Below, one piece after another: positions 17,342 to 26,611 of a stretch of DNA of 64,000 nt. The stretch's first letter is position 1; each line of letters begins with the position of its first letter. Source of the DNA: Halanaerobium saccharolyticum. GTDB lineage: Bacteria > Bacillota > Halanaerobiia > Halanaerobiales > Halanaerobiaceae. The position numbers were made by a program, and so were the translations under genes. The notes beneath the pieces were generated by a model that saw only the letters and a program-made list of their open reading frames with translations, was not told the origin of the DNA and made no database searches. Where the stretch lies: assembly GCF_003259895.1 (NCBI RefSeq), contig NZ_QLME01000003.1, forward strand, positions 124,001 through 188,000, read 5' to 3'.

Positions 17342-18277
17342 GTGCTTAAATTTAAAAAGTATTCTCCTTATCTTGCTGGTTTAGTTTTTAGTTCAATATT
17401 TGGCTTTTCGTTTTTATTTACCAAGGAGGGACTGGAGCTGATGTCTCCATTCCACTTACTTGGTTTTCGTTTTGCAATTGCTTTTCTCTGCTTGAGTATT
17501 TTAAGATTAACTGGTATAATAAAAATCAATTTGAAAGGTAAAAACTTAAAAAAGTTATTTCTTTTAGCTTTATTTCAGCCTGGTATTTATTTTATCTGTG
17601 AAACTACAGGTATGTTATATACAACCTCTTCTGAGGCCGGGATGATGATTGCTTTAATTCCGATAGCCGTTACCATACTTGCGGCTTTGTTTTTAAATGA
17701 AAAACCTACTTTTATTCAGAGTATCTTTGTAGCTTTATCAGTAGGTGGAGCCTTTTTTATTATTTTAAATAGAGGTGCAAGTTCGATTGCCGGCAATTTC
17801 CTTGGTTTAATTTTGCTGGGAGTAGCTGTTATTGCAGCTGGTTTTTATAATATAATATCCAGGCAGCTTTCTTTAGAATTCAAACCAGTAGAGATTACAT
17901 ATGTGATGATGGGTTTTGGAGCTTTACTTTTTAATCTGATAGCAATTTATAGAAAAGATTTTGCCTTTGGCAGTTATTTAAACTTGTTTACAAATACTGA
18001 TGTTTTAATTACAGTTGGTTATTTAGGAATTTTTTCTTCCGTGGTAGCCTTTTTTATGATGAATTATACTCTTTCTAAAATTACCGCTGCAGAATCAGCT
18101 GTGTTTGCAAATTTAACTACAGTTGTTTCTATAATTGCCGGGGTTGTATTTAGAAATGAGCCATTTTTTAAATTTCAAGTAGTTGGAGCAGTATTAATTA
18201 TAATTGGTGTCTGGGGAACAAATTACTTTGGACGCCCTGTAGTAGAGAAAGGAGAAGAAATTTATGAAAAAGTATAA
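17342..18277 (+). CDS. EamA/DMT-family transporter
   Basis: Inner-membrane protein of 311 residues with ten predicted hydrophobic helices in two EamA repeats (FSSIFGFSFLFTKEGL in the first, LGVAVIAAGFYNIISRQL in the second). The family exports amino acids or other metabolites or takes up small molecules; substrate is unknown here. Start GTG 17342 follows GAGGAAG; a longer frame from ATG 17306 overlaps the upstream methyltransferase by 26 bases and adds only hydrophilic residues (MAPGRQRIEEVK), so it is rejected. It overlaps asd by 14 bases, suggesting coupled translation with the lysine/threonine pathway gene. Confidence 0.85.
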   Translation: MLKFKKYSPYLAGLVFSSIFGFSFLFTKEGLELMSPFHLLGFRFAIAFLCLSILRLTGIIKINLKGKNLKKLFLLALFQPGIYFICETTGMLYTTSSEAGMMIALIPIAVTILAALFLNEKPTFIQSIFVALSVGGAFFIILNRGASSIAGNFLGLILLGVAVIAAGFYNIISRQLSLEFKPVEITYVMMGFGALLFNLIAIYRKDFAFGSYLNLFTNTDVLITVGYLGIFSSVVAFFMMNYTLSKITAAESAVFANLTTVVSIIAGVVFRNEPFFKFQVVGAVLIIIGVWGTNYFGRPVVEKGEEIYEKV

Positions 18278-19277
18278 TGTAGCAGTAGTAGGTGCAACAG
18301 GTTTAGTAGGTAGAGAAATGCTTAAAATATTAAGTCAGAGGAATTTTCCTCTTGGTCAGCTTAAGCTGATTGCTTCTGAGCGTTCTGAAGGTAAAAAAAT
18401 TCAATTTGAAGATAGAGAATTAACTGTGGAATCTGTAAAAGAAGGGACCTTTGAGGGGATAGATATTGCCCTGTTTTCTGCAGGTAGTGGAGTTTCCAAG
18501 GAGGTGGCACCCCAGGTAAAAAAAGCAGGCGGAATAGTAATCGATAACAGTAATGCTTTTAGAATGGATCCGGATGCTCCTTTAGTTGTGCCTGAGGTTA
18601 ATGGTGAAGATTTAAAAGAACATCAGCAGATTATTGCCAATCCCAACTGTTCAACCATTCAGATGGTAATGCTTTTAAAACCACTGGCTGAAAAATATGG
18701 TCTTAAGAGGCTGGTGATTAATACCTATCAGGCAGTTTCTGGAGCAGGTAAAAAAGCTGTTGATGAGTTAATTGACCAGACTAAAGCCTATTTAAGTCAA
18801 GAAGAAATAAAAAATGAAAACTTTAACCACCAGATTGCCTTTAATGCAATTCCTCAAATTGATGTCTTTCTGGATAATGATTACACTAAAGAAGAAATGA
18901 AAATGGTTAATGAAACACATAAAATTTTACATGATCCTGATTTATCAATAACTGCTACCTGTGTTCGGATACCTGTGATCTTTGGTCATGGTGAATCACT
19001 AAATATTGAATTAAATAAAGACTTTAAAGTGGAAGCAGTTAAGCAATTATTTACTCAAACTAAAAATGTAGAGGTAGTAGATCAACCTGCAGCGGAAAAA
19101 TATCCAATGCAGATTGATACAGAAGATAATGATAATGTTTTAGTAGGGAGAATCAGAAGAGATAATTCTGTAGAGAATGGACTTAATCTCTGGCTGACTG
19201 CTAATAATTTACGCAAAGGAGCTGCTTTAAATGCAGTCCAGATTGCTGAATATTTAATTGAAAATAATTTAGTCTAA
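18264..19277 (+). CDS. asd: Aspartate-semialdehyde dehydrogenase
   Basis: Reduces aspartyl phosphate to aspartate semialdehyde with NADPH, the branch point to lysine, diaminopimelate, methionine and threonine. The 337-residue protein has the NADP-binding VAVVGATGLVGREML, the active-site Cys in IIANPNCSTIQMV, and the substrate-binding TCVRIPVIFGHGES with catalytic His. Length is normal. Start ATG 18264 overlaps the transporter gene by 14 bases and follows AAAGGAGAA. No other pathway genes are adjacent. Confidence 0.96.
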   Translation: MKKYNVAVVGATGLVGREMLKILSQRNFPLGQLKLIASERSEGKKIQFEDRELTVESVKEGTFEGIDIALFSAGSGVSKEVAPQVKKAGGIVIDNSNAFRMDPDAPLVVPEVNGEDLKEHQQIIANPNCSTIQMVMLLKPLAEKYGLKRLVINTYQAVSGAGKKAVDELIDQTKAYLSQEEIKNENFNHQIAFNAIPQIDVFLDNDYTKEEMKMVNETHKILHDPDLSITATCVRIPVIFGHGESLNIELNKDFKVEAVKQLFTQTKNVEVVDQPAAEKYPMQIDTEDNDNVLVGRIRRDNSVENGLNLWLTANNLRKGAALNAVQIAEYLIENNLV

Positions 19278-19300
19278 AAATTATAAATGCTTAATTCTGC

Positions 19301-19335
19301 TTGTTTTTTATTTAAATACTATGTATAATAGTATT
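19301..19335 (+). promoter_or_regulatory. RNase J promoter with a dyad over the -10
   Basis: TTGTTT (19301-19306), 17-bp spacer, TATAAT (19324-19329). An exact 8-bp inverted repeat, AATACTAT (19315-19322) and ATAGTATT (19328-19335), spans the -10 and looks like an operator. The transcript would have a leader of about 165 bases in which I see no defined riboswitch. Confidence 0.7.
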
Positions 19336-19502
19336 AACGCTTTGGAACGGGTTTCTTATTTTTACTGATTTACAGGCAGGATTAGGCTATTTTTTTGTGT
19401 TCAATTTTTTAAAGAAAGTAAGGAAGATTTTGTTTTAAAAAAATAAAAAGTAAAGAATGACAGTTTTGTTTTAAAATACTATGGAGGTGTTTTGTTTTTT
19501 AA

Positions 19503-21179
19503 ATGAAGGATAACAATAAAATAAAAAATGTTTCAATGACTACACTGGGTGGAGTCGGAGAAATCGGAAAGAATATGTGGGTTCTGGAAATTGATGGTGA
19601 GATGTTGATAATTGATTCGGGAGTAAAATTTCCAGAAAATGATTTACTTGGAATAGACCTGGTAATTCCTGATTATGATTATGTAATTAAGAACAAGGAT
19701 AAAATTAATGGAATTGTCTTAACACATGGTCATTTAGATCATATTGGTGGTTTACCTTATCTGTTAAAAGAAATTAACGCTCCAATTTATGGGACTAAAT
19801 TAACTCTGGGGCTTTTAGAAGGAAATTTAAAGGAACACAAATTACTAAAAGATACCAGATTAAAAGTGGTTCATTCAGGTAAGAAATATCAGGTTGGAAA
19901 TTTTGGAGTTGAGTTTGTGCGTGTTAATCACAGTATCGCTGATACCTGTGCTCTGGCAATTGAAACTCCTCTGGGTACTATAGTCTATGCCAGTGACTTT
20001 AAGTTTGATCAGACTCCAATCGATGGAGAAGTTGCTGATTTTCATAAACTGGCTGAATTAGGAGATAGTGAGGAAGGTGTGCTGGCTCTGTTTTCGGATA
20101 GTACCAATGTTGAACGCGAAGGTTATACCCTTTCCGAAAAAGTTGTAGGAGAGACTGTGGATGAAATATTTAGAGGTGCCAGAGAAAGAATTATTATTGC
20201 AACCTTTGCTTCAAATATTCACAGAGTTCAACAGGTTGTAGATGCAGCCTTTAAATATAACCGCAAGATTGCTTTTACAGGCCGCAGTATGATCAACAAT
20301 GTGGATATAGCTCGCAGACTTGGCTATCTACAGGTTCCTGATGATATGATTGTTGATATTAGGGATTGTTCGGACCTACCTGACAGTAAAGTAGCTTTAC
20401 TGACAACTGGAAGTCAGGGAGAGCCCTATGCAGCTCTAACCAGGATGGCCCGGGGAGATCATTATCACATTAACATTAAAGATGGAGATACTGTAATGAT
20501 ATCTGCTTCTGCAATACCCGGAAATGAGAAATTTGTGGGTCAAACTATTAACAAACTTTATCGCAGAGGAGCCAATGTAATTTACGAAGATGTTTCTGGA
20601 GTTCATGTATCAGGTCATGCCAGTCAGGAAGAATTAAAGTTAATGCTGAATCTGGTAAAACCAAAATACTTTGTTCCTGTTCACGGAGAGTACAGACATT
20701 TATATAAACATGCCGATCTGGCTGAGAAAAATGGTATTCCTCGTGAAAATATTTATATTGCTGATGTTGGTGACAGAATCAAATTCAGTGATGAAAAAGT
20801 GGAAAAGGACTACAATGTTCAATCCGGAGATGTCTTGATTGATGGACTGGGTATTGGTGATGTTGGTAATATTGTTTTAAGGGATAGAAAATTATTATCT
20901 GAAGATGGAATTATTATAGTTGTAGTTACAATTGATAAACATGGTAATATACTGGTTGGCCCAGATATTATTACCCGGGGATTTGTCTATATCAGAGAAT
21001 CTGAAGAATTAATTGAAGCTGCAACCAAGAGAGTAGAGGATGCGCTTAAAGACTGTGAAGAGAATAATGTAACCGAATGGTCAGTGCTCAAAAACACTAT
21101 CCGCAACTCACTCAATAATTATATATATCAAAAAATAAAAAGAAATCCAATGATTTTACCTGTAATTATGGAAGTATAG
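19503..21179 (+). CDS. rnj: Ribonuclease J
   Basis: Metallo-beta-lactamase-fold 5'-3' exonuclease and endonuclease for mRNA decay and rRNA maturation, 558 residues. The zinc motif LTHGHLDHIGGLPYLL, the beta-CASP signature FTGRSMINNVDIARRL and the VSGHASQEEL and VPVHGEYRHL segments define the family. The C-terminal domain (about 450-558) is the usual RNase J tail. Start ATG 19503 is the first possible in-frame codon, since TAA lies directly before it; the SD GGAGGTG is 13 bases upstream, a little far. It has its own promoter and terminator. In Firmicutes it works with RNase Y, present at 41 kb. Confidence 0.95.
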   Translation: MKDNNKIKNVSMTTLGGVGEIGKNMWVLEIDGEMLIIDSGVKFPENDLLGIDLVIPDYDYVIKNKDKINGIVLTHGHLDHIGGLPYLLKEINAPIYGTKLTLGLLEGNLKEHKLLKDTRLKVVHSGKKYQVGNFGVEFVRVNHSIADTCALAIETPLGTIVYASDFKFDQTPIDGEVADFHKLAELGDSEEGVLALFSDSTNVEREGYTLSEKVVGETVDEIFRGARERIIIATFASNIHRVQQVVDAAFKYNRKIAFTGRSMINNVDIARRLGYLQVPDDMIVDIRDCSDLPDSKVALLTTGSQGEPYAALTRMARGDHYHINIKDGDTVMISASAIPGNEKFVGQTINKLYRRGANVIYEDVSGVHVSGHASQEELKLMLNLVKPKYFVPVHGEYRHLYKHADLAEKNGIPRENIYIADVGDRIKFSDEKVEKDYNVQSGDVLIDGLGIGDVGNIVLRDRKLLSEDGIIIVVVTIDKHGNILVGPDIITRGFVYIRESEELIEAATKRVEDALKDCEENNVTEWSVLKNTIRNSLNNYIYQKIKRNPMILPVIMEV

Positions 21180-21195
21180 AAACTAAGCTTAAATT

Positions 21196-21224
21196 AACCA
21201 GCTGTGTAAAAGCAGCTGGTTTTA
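21196..21224 (+). terminator. Terminator after RNase J gene
   Basis: Stem AACCAGCTG / CAGCTGGTT around the loop at 21205-21212, followed by T-rich sequence that also forms the start of the uppP promoter region. Confidence 0.75.
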
Positions 21225-21227
21225 AAT

Positions 21228-21257
21228 TTGAACATATGTTTCAGAGTGTGCTATAAT
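21228..21257 (+). promoter_or_regulatory. uppP-ftsK promoter overlapped by a LexA-type SOS box
   Basis: TTGAAC (21228-21233), 18-bp spacer, TATAAT (21252-21257). The 14 bases TGAACATATGTTTC (21229-21242) match the Gram-positive LexA/DinR consensus CGAACRNRYGTTYC in 13 of 14 positions and cover the -35. A repressor bound here would block transcription. Confidence 0.7.
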
Positions 21258-21281
21258 AAAAAGAAGGAGGGGAAATTAAAA

Positions 21282-22058
21282 TTGAATAGTTTTCAGGCAG
21301 TTTTTTTGGGCTTAATTCAGGGTTTGACAGAATTTATACCGGTCAGCAGTTCCGGTCATTTAGTAATTGCTCAGTATTTTTTAAATATTAAGGAAGATCA
21401 GGTATTATTCAATGTTATATTACATATTGGTACTTTAATCCCGATTTTTATTATTTTCTGGCAGGATATCAAGGATATGATTTTATTTAAAAAAGAAAAA
21501 AGGAAAGAAACTTTTTATATTTTACTGGCAATAATTCCGACAGGAGTTATTGGAGTCTTATTTGAAGATTTTTTTGAAAATCTATTCTCCAATGCATATT
21601 TAACAGCTTTAATGCTGATTGTGACTGGTTTAATTTTATATATTACGGAAAAAATTGATGATGGCTTACTGGAAGTAGAAGAACTCAAATTCTGGCAGCC
21701 TTTACTGGTAGGTCTTGCTCAGGGAGGGGCTATTATCCCTGGTATTTCACGTTCTGGTACTACAATTGCAGCCTCTTTATTTCAGGGGTTAAATAGAGAA
21801 GCAGCAGCCAGATTTTCATTTTTGATGTCAATACCGGTAATCGGTGGAGCTGGTTTTTTACAGTTTTTAAATGTGTTGGAAAGTGGAACTTTTAATCTGG
21901 ATCTAAAAATTGTGTTTTTAGGATTTTTTTCAGCTGTTATTTCCGGATATTTTGCGATTAAAATTTTATTGAAAGTGCTGGCAGAAAAAAAATTAAATTA
22001 TTTTAGTTATTATTGCTGGCTAATAGCAGCAGTAGTTATTTTTATTAATCTGACTTAG
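21282..22058 (+). CDS. uppP: Undecaprenyl-diphosphatase
   Basis: Integral membrane phosphatase (BacA type) that recycles undecaprenyl pyrophosphate, the lipid carrier of peptidoglycan synthesis, 258 residues. The two conserved segments [19 protein letters not shown] at the N-terminus and [19 protein letters not shown] in the middle contain the catalytic Glu, His and Arg. Several hydrophobic helices follow. Start TTG 21282 is right behind AAGGAGGGG; the longer frame from TTG 21228 would begin inside the promoter. It is followed 52 bases later by ftsK, with no terminator between, so they appear to be one SOS-box-controlled unit. Confidence 0.94.
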   Translation: MNSFQAVFLGLIQGLTEFIPVSSSGHLVIAQYFLNIKEDQVLFNVILHIGTLIPIFIIFWQDIKDMILFKKEKRKETFYILLAIIPTGVIGVLFEDFFENLFSNAYLTALMLIVTGLILYITEKIDDGLLEVEELKFWQPLLVGLAQGGAIIPGISRSGTTIAASLFQGLNREAAARFSFLMSIPVIGGAGFLQFLNVLESGTFNLDLKIVFLGFFSAVISGYFAIKILLKVLAEKKLNYFSYYCWLIAAVVIFINLT

Positions 22059-22110
22059 TCAGAGTTTGGTAAAACTTTTATTAATAGTTACCATAGGAGG
22101 AGGGGCAGAG

Positions 22111-24468
22111 ATGAGTAAGCAAAAAAATGATCCCAAACTAGAGAAAAGAAAAAATGAAATACTGGGACTCTTTTTAATTACCTTTGCTGCAATCAGTTAT
22201 TTTGCAATTTTTAGTAATTCTGCAGGTTTATTGGGCAATTATATCAGTAACGCCTATTATTTTTTAGTGGGAAGTGGCAGCTATCTTCTGCCTCTTTTAT
22301 TTGTTTACTGGGGAATTCAATTAATTAGATCGAAAAAAATTAGTTTAACAGCCAGATTTTTAGGATTATTATTATCTTTTATTGCAATTATTTCGATTAT
22401 AAATTTAAATGATGGCGGCAGTTTTTTTCTAAATACACCTCAGAATGCAGCTGGAGGAATAATTGGAGGAGCTATTAGTTATTTTCTGACAGAATTATTT
22501 GCTGTTAATGGAGCTTATATTATCCTATCAGTACTTTTATTAACTGGTATTCTTTTATTATTTGATTTATTTTTACATAATATTTTTAGTAAAACTAAGG
22601 AGCAAATTTTAGCATTTAGAGAATCTTTGTTAAATTTAAAAGATGAAATCATTAGTTTTTTCGGCAGTTTTTCTTTTGGTAGATTTAATATCTTTGCAAA
22701 AATCAAGGACAGCAGAGCTGCCAGAAAAGAAAAAAAGAAAATTAAGAAACAGAAAAAACTTTCAGAAAATAATGCTGCTGAAAATGATGTGGTTTCTGGA
22801 GCCAGAGAAGATAAAGAGGCTAATAATAATTATGAAAATTTAGAAGCTGAAAAGACAGGTTCTAAAACAAATAAAAAGCAAGCTGAGAAAAATTATACTC
22901 AAGCAGAAACGAAAAAGAAGCAAATTAAAAATGTTACAGAAAAAAATGAGGATAACAAAGAAATAACAGAGGATTTTGACATTACTAAGGATCAATCCAA
23001 AAATGTTAAAGACCAGGGAGAAAAACACGGAGACTACACTCTCCCGGGTATTTCTTTATTAAATGACTCCGGAAAAAAGAAGGTTAAACTGGCAAATAAA
23101 AGTGAATTATTAGAAGAAACTTTAAGCAGTTTTGGAGTAGAAGCGAAAGTGATTAATGTCAATCATGGTCCGACAATCACCCGCTATGAAGTACAGCCAG
23201 CAACAGGAGTAAAAGTCAGTAAAATAGTAAATTTATCTGATGATATAGCTCTTGCTCTGGCAGCAAAAGATGTCAGGATTGAAGCTCCCATTCCTGGTAA
23301 AGCAGCAGTTGGAATTGAAGTTCCCCACGGTAATGATATTACAGTCTCTTTTAGAGATGTAATTGTTTCTGAAGAATTTCAGAAAGCAGAAGCTAAACTG
23401 ACACTTGCTTTAGGTAAAGGAATAGATGGAGATACTGCAGTCTTTAATCTGGCAAAAATGCCTCATTTATTGGTGGCAGGAGCAACTGGTTCTGGTAAAA
23501 GTGTCTGTATTAATACTTTAATCAGCAGTATCCTTTATCGGGCAACTCCAGAAGAAGTTAAATTACTGCTGGTAGACCCTAAAAAAGTTGAATTGAATAT
23601 CTATCAGGGCTTACCTCATTTAATTACTCCGGTTGTGACTGATCCTAAAAAAGCTGCAAATGTTTTAAAACTGGTGGTAGAAGAAATGGAAGACCGCTAT
23701 GATCGCTTTTCTGAAACTGGAAGCCGGGGGATTGATTCCTATAATAAACAGGTAGATGATCCGGAGGATAAGATGCCCTATATAGTTGTAGTTATTGATG
23801 AGTTATCTGATTTAATGATGGTTGCTGCTAATGAAGTAGAAGATAATATCTGCCGTCTGGCACAAATGTCAAGAGCAGCAGGTATTCATTTAATTATAGC
23901 AACTCAGAGGCCATCTGTAGATGTAATTACTGGTTTGATTAAGGCAAATATTCCAAGTAGAATTTCTTTTGCAGTATCTTCGGCAACCGATTCGCGTACC
24001 ATATTAGATATGGGTGGAGCTGAGAAATTATTAGGAAAAGGTGATATGCTTTTCGCACCTGTAGGGATGCAGAAACCGCAGCGGATACAGGGAGCATTTT
24101 TAACAGATCGGGAAATTACTGAGATTACTTCCTTTGTTAAAAAACAGGCTACAGCAGAATATAAAATTGAAAAAGATGATATCAAAGAGGTAGAACTATC
24201 AATTGATGATGAACAGGATGAGTTATACGAAGAAGCTGTAAAACTTGTGGTTAAATATAGAGCTTCAATTTCTATGCTGCAGAGAAGGCTGCATATTGGC
24301 CATTCCAGAGCGGCAAGATTAATTGATACTATGGAAGAAGATGGCATTGTAGGACCCTATGCTGGCAGTAAGCCGCGAGAAGTTTTAGTAGAAGAGGAAG
24401 ATCTAGAAGCAATATTAAACGGTGAATTTGAAGAAGAAGCTCAAAAAGATGAAACTGAAAACAGTTAA
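22111..24468 (+). CDS. ftsK: FtsK/SpoIIIE DNA translocase
   Basis: A 785-residue hexameric DNA pump acting at the septum to move chromosomal DNA. Residues 15-165 contain four or five membrane helices, 190-320 are a Lys/Glu/Asn-rich linker, and 335-690 are the alpha/beta motor with Walker A GATGSGKS near residue 457 and Walker [11 protein letters not shown] near 560. The C-terminal 65 residues are the winged-helix gamma domain ([18 protein letters not shown]) that reads KOPS/SRS sequences. Start ATG 22111 follows AGGAGGAGGGG; the frame extends 15 codons further to TTG 22066 without an SD. Shared promoter with uppP carries an SOS box. Whether it works in division or sporulation cannot be told. 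Confidence 0.95.
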   Translation: MSKQKNDPKLEKRKNEILGLFLITFAAISYFAIFSNSAGLLGNYISNAYYFLVGSGSYLLPLLFVYWGIQLIRSKKISLTARFLGLLLSFIAIISIINLNDGGSFFLNTPQNAAGGIIGGAISYFLTELFAVNGAYIILSVLLLTGILLLFDLFLHNIFSKTKEQILAFRESLLNLKDEIISFFGSFSFGRFNIFAKIKDSRAARKEKKKIKKQKKLSENNAAENDVVSGAREDKEANNNYENLEAEKTGSKTNKKQAEKNYTQAETKKKQIKNVTEKNEDNKEITEDFDITKDQSKNVKDQGEKHGDYTLPGISLLNDSGKKKVKLANKSELLEETLSSFGVEAKVINVNHGPTITRYEVQPATGVKVSKIVNLSDDIALALAAKDVRIEAPIPGKAAVGIEVPHGNDITVSFRDVIVSEEFQKAEAKLTLALGKGIDGDTAVFNLAKMPHLLVAGATGSGKSVCINTLISSILYRATPEEVKLLLVDPKKVELNIYQGLPHLITPVVTDPKKAANVLKLVVEEMEDRYDRFSETGSRGIDSYNKQVDDPEDKMPYIVVVIDELSDLMMVAANEVEDNICRLAQMSRAAGIHLIIATQRPSVDVITGLIKANIPSRISFAVSSATDSRTILDMGGAEKLLGKGDMLFAPVGMQKPQRIQGAFLTDREITEITSFVKKQATAEYKIEKDDIKEVELSIDDEQDELYEEAVKLVVKYRASISMLQRRLHIGHSRAARLIDTMEEDGIVGPYAGSKPREVLVEEEDLEAILNGEFEEEAQKDETENS

Positions 24469-24472
24469 AATC

Positions 24473-24533
24473 TTGACAAAAAATTTGAATTGTGATACTA
24501 TTTAGTTAGTTGTCAGACAGGTAAGACGTCTGA
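24473..24533 (+). promoter_or_regulatory. Strong promoter and possible operator of the GntR gene
   Basis: TTGACA (24473-24478), 17-bp spacer, TACTAT (24496-24501). Downstream lies an inverted repeat TCAGAC (24513-24518) / GTCTGA (24528-24533). A TTGTCAGACA element (24510-24519) resembles TTGTCTGAGA at 25328 before the BMP gene, which suggests auto- and cross-regulation by the GntR protein. Confidence 0.65.
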
Positions 24534-24557
24534 AGAAAGGAGGAGGGATTTAGAGAG

Positions 24558-25289
24558 TTGGACATCTTAAAACATGATAAGCGGCCTCTTTATTTAAAAA
24601 TTAAAGAGCATATTGAAAACTTAATTGATCAGGAAATTTATGAAGCAGGTGATAAACTACCCTCTGAGACAGCTTTTGCTAAAGAACTTGATGTCAGCAG
24701 AGCTAGTCTAAGAGAAGCCCTCCGAGTTTTAGAAAAAGAGGGTAAGATTATTAAAAGTCAGGGAGTGGGAACCTTTGTTTCAAAACCAATTCCACGTTTC
24801 AAAAGGGGAATCGAAGAACTTTTTAGTGTAACTGATACAATAAAAAAAGAGGGGTTCACACCCGGAACAATAGGTTTAGAAGTTGAGAAAGAAAAGATTG
24901 ATAAACATCTTGCTCTAAAAATGAACATTAAAGAAGACGAAAAAATACTAAAAATACAGCGGATCAGGACTGCAGATGACAAGGCTGTTGTTTTTTGTAT
25001 TGATTATTTAAACATCAATATCTTCCCAATTGACATTAATGACGATTTTAGTCATTCACTTTTTGATTTACTGGAAAACAAATATGACCTTAAAATCAAA
25101 TATGCGGTGACAAAAATTATTCCGGTTACGGCCAGAGAAAGATTAATGGAAAAATTGAATGTAAAGAAATACAGTCCAATCTTACTTTTAGAACAGATGC
25201 ACTATGATGATCAGGAAAGATTGTTTCTGTATTCCAAGAATTATTTTCGAAGTGATCAATTTCAATTTAAGGTTTTAAGGAGCAGATAA
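24558..25289 (+). CDS. GntR-family transcriptional regulator (HutC/UTRA subfamily)
   Basis: A 243-residue regulator with an N-terminal winged-helix DNA-binding domain (residues 5-75; KLPSETAFAKELDVSRASLREALRVLEKEGKI region) and a C-terminal UTRA ligand domain (about 95-238) that in relatives binds small metabolites. Start TTG 24558 lies nine bases after GGAGGAGGG. In Bacillus a related gene (ymfC) also follows spoIIIE. It is directly upstream of a nucleoside-type ABC transporter operon, so control of that operon is a fair inference, supported by a shared TTGTCnGA motif in both promoter regions. The ligand is unknown; a nucleoside or its breakdown product is a guess. Confidence 0.9.
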   Translation: MDILKHDKRPLYLKIKEHIENLIDQEIYEAGDKLPSETAFAKELDVSRASLREALRVLEKEGKIIKSQGVGTFVSKPIPRFKRGIEELFSVTDTIKKEGFTPGTIGLEVEKEKIDKHLALKMNIKEDEKILKIQRIRTADDKAVVFCIDYLNINIFPIDINDDFSHSLFDLLENKYDLKIKYAVTKIIPVTARERLMEKLNVKKYSPILLLEQMHYDDQERLFLYSKNYFRSDQFQFKVLRSR

Positions 25290-25352
25290 TTTATTTAAAA
25301 TTTTTAATATAATTAATCTTGGAATAATTGTCTGAGATTGAAATGCTTTTTG

Positions 25353-25381
25353 TTGCAAATATAATATAAAAATGTTATATT
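25353..25381 (+). promoter_or_regulatory. Promoter of the BMP/Nup transporter operon
   Basis: TTGCAA (25353-25358), 17-bp spacer, TATATT (25376-25381). The candidate GntR site TTGTCTGAGA is 15 bases upstream of the -35. Confidence 0.7.
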
Positions 25382-25439
25382 ATAAATGTAATTCACAAAT
25401 TTTGGTACCATTAAAAAAATATAAGAGGGGGTCATTATT

Positions 25440-26522
25440 TTGAAAAAAGTTATTAGTTTAACTATCGTTTTTGCCTTTGTTATGATGGTGGTTTTTGCAG
25501 CAGTTCCTGCAGCTGCACAGGACACTAGAGTTGGTATTGTTCTTTCTACTGGTGGTCTTGGAGATCTTTCTTTTAATGATGCAGCTTACCGCGGTTTACA
25601 GCGAGCAGAAAAAGAATTAGGAATTTCTTTTGATTACATTGAACCTGCAGATCCTTCTGAAGATCAAACAGCGTTACGTCGTTTTGCTTCTCGTGGATAT
25701 GATTTAGTAATAGGTGTAGGTTTCCAGATGGCTGACAGTCTACAAACTGTTGCAGCTGAATATCCAGAGACTAAATTTGCACATGTAGATCAGGCGTTTG
25801 AGGATGTTCCTGATAATATTGTTACCTTAAACTTTGCTGAATGGGAAGGTTCATTTCTGGCTGGTGCTTTAGCAGCCTTAACCAGTGAAAGTGGTAATGT
25901 TGGATTTGTTGGTGGAGTAGACTTTTCATTAATTCACCGTTTTGAAGGTGGATTTTACCAGGGTGCAAGATATATTAATCCTGATATTGAATTTCAGACA
26001 AGATATGCTGATGACTTTGGAGATCCTGCCAGAGGTCGTGAGATTGCACTTGGTATGATTGATGATGGTGCAGATGTAATTTATCACGCTGCTGGCGGTA
26101 CAGGTTCTGGAGTTTTCCAGGCAGCTGAAGAAGAAGATATTTATGCAATTGGTGTGGATTCAAATCAGAACTATGTTGCACCAGGTTATGTTATTGCAAG
26201 TATGCTTAAAAAGGTAGATAATGCTGTATTTGATACAGTAAAATCTGTAGTAGAAGATGATTATCAGGGTGGTAATAATCTATACTTTACATTAGCTGAT
26301 GGTGGTGTTGATCTAACCAGTATGACTGAAGTTGGACAGCCTGTAATGGATGCTTTAGATAATGGAACTATTACTGAAGCTGAGTTAGAAGCTATTAAAG
26401 AGATGAAGGAAAATGTTACTTCTCCTCACGCTGATCGGATAGCTGAAATTAAAGAAATGATCGTCAATGATGAAATTGATGTAGAAAATTGGGGAGAAAC
26501 TGGCAGACCTGATAACCTTTAA
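25440..26522 (+). CDS. BMP-family nucleoside-binding protein of an ABC transporter
   Basis: Extracytoplasmic receptor of the basic membrane protein (BMP/PnrA) family, binding nucleosides, 360 residues. Residues 1-26 are a signal peptide with an AAA|QD-type signal peptidase I site; there is no lipobox Cys, unlike the lipoprotein form in Gram-positives, so the protein is probably soluble in a periplasm. Family features include VGIVLSTGGLGDLSFNDAAY, VIGVGFQMADSL, HVDQAFE and VIYHAAGGTGSGVFQAA. Start TTG 25440 follows AAGAGGGGG. It is first in a four-gene operon; a strong stem after it probably keeps its mRNA level above that of the ATPase and permeases. Confidence 0.93.
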   Translation: MKKVISLTIVFAFVMMVVFAAVPAAAQDTRVGIVLSTGGLGDLSFNDAAYRGLQRAEKELGISFDYIEPADPSEDQTALRRFASRGYDLVIGVGFQMADSLQTVAAEYPETKFAHVDQAFEDVPDNIVTLNFAEWEGSFLAGALAALTSESGNVGFVGGVDFSLIHRFEGGFYQGARYINPDIEFQTRYADDFGDPARGREIALGMIDDGADVIYHAAGGTGSGVFQAAEEEDIYAIGVDSNQNYVAPGYVIASMLKKVDNAVFDTVKSVVEDDYQGGNNLYFTLADGGVDLTSMTEVGQPVMDALDNGTITEAELEAIKEMKENVTSPHADRIAEIKEMIVNDEIDVENWGETGRPDNL

Positions 26523-26550
26523 TTATTAGCACAACTTATATTTAATTTAA

Positions 26551-26578
26551 AGGGCTCTGCTTTTTTAGCAGAGCCTAA
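26551..26578 (+). terminator. Intercistronic stem (attenuator or mRNA stabiliser)
   Basis: GGCTCTGCT (26553-26561) / AGCAGAGCC (26567-26575) with a U-rich loop between the binding protein and ATPase genes. The run of T after it is short, so partial termination or 3'-end protection of the first cistron is likely. Confidence 0.65.
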
Positions 26579-26611
26579 TTAATTTCTAGTATATTTTAGG
26601 GAGGAATAATC

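Noticed and set aside
19336-19482. Riboswitch in the long RNase J leader
   Set aside because: The leader is about 165 bases long but I could not find conserved elements of any known riboswitch class.
23904-24347. 147-codon minus-strand ORF inside ftsK
   Set aside because: It is a Ser-rich shadow of the conserved ftsK motor frame, without SD or homology.
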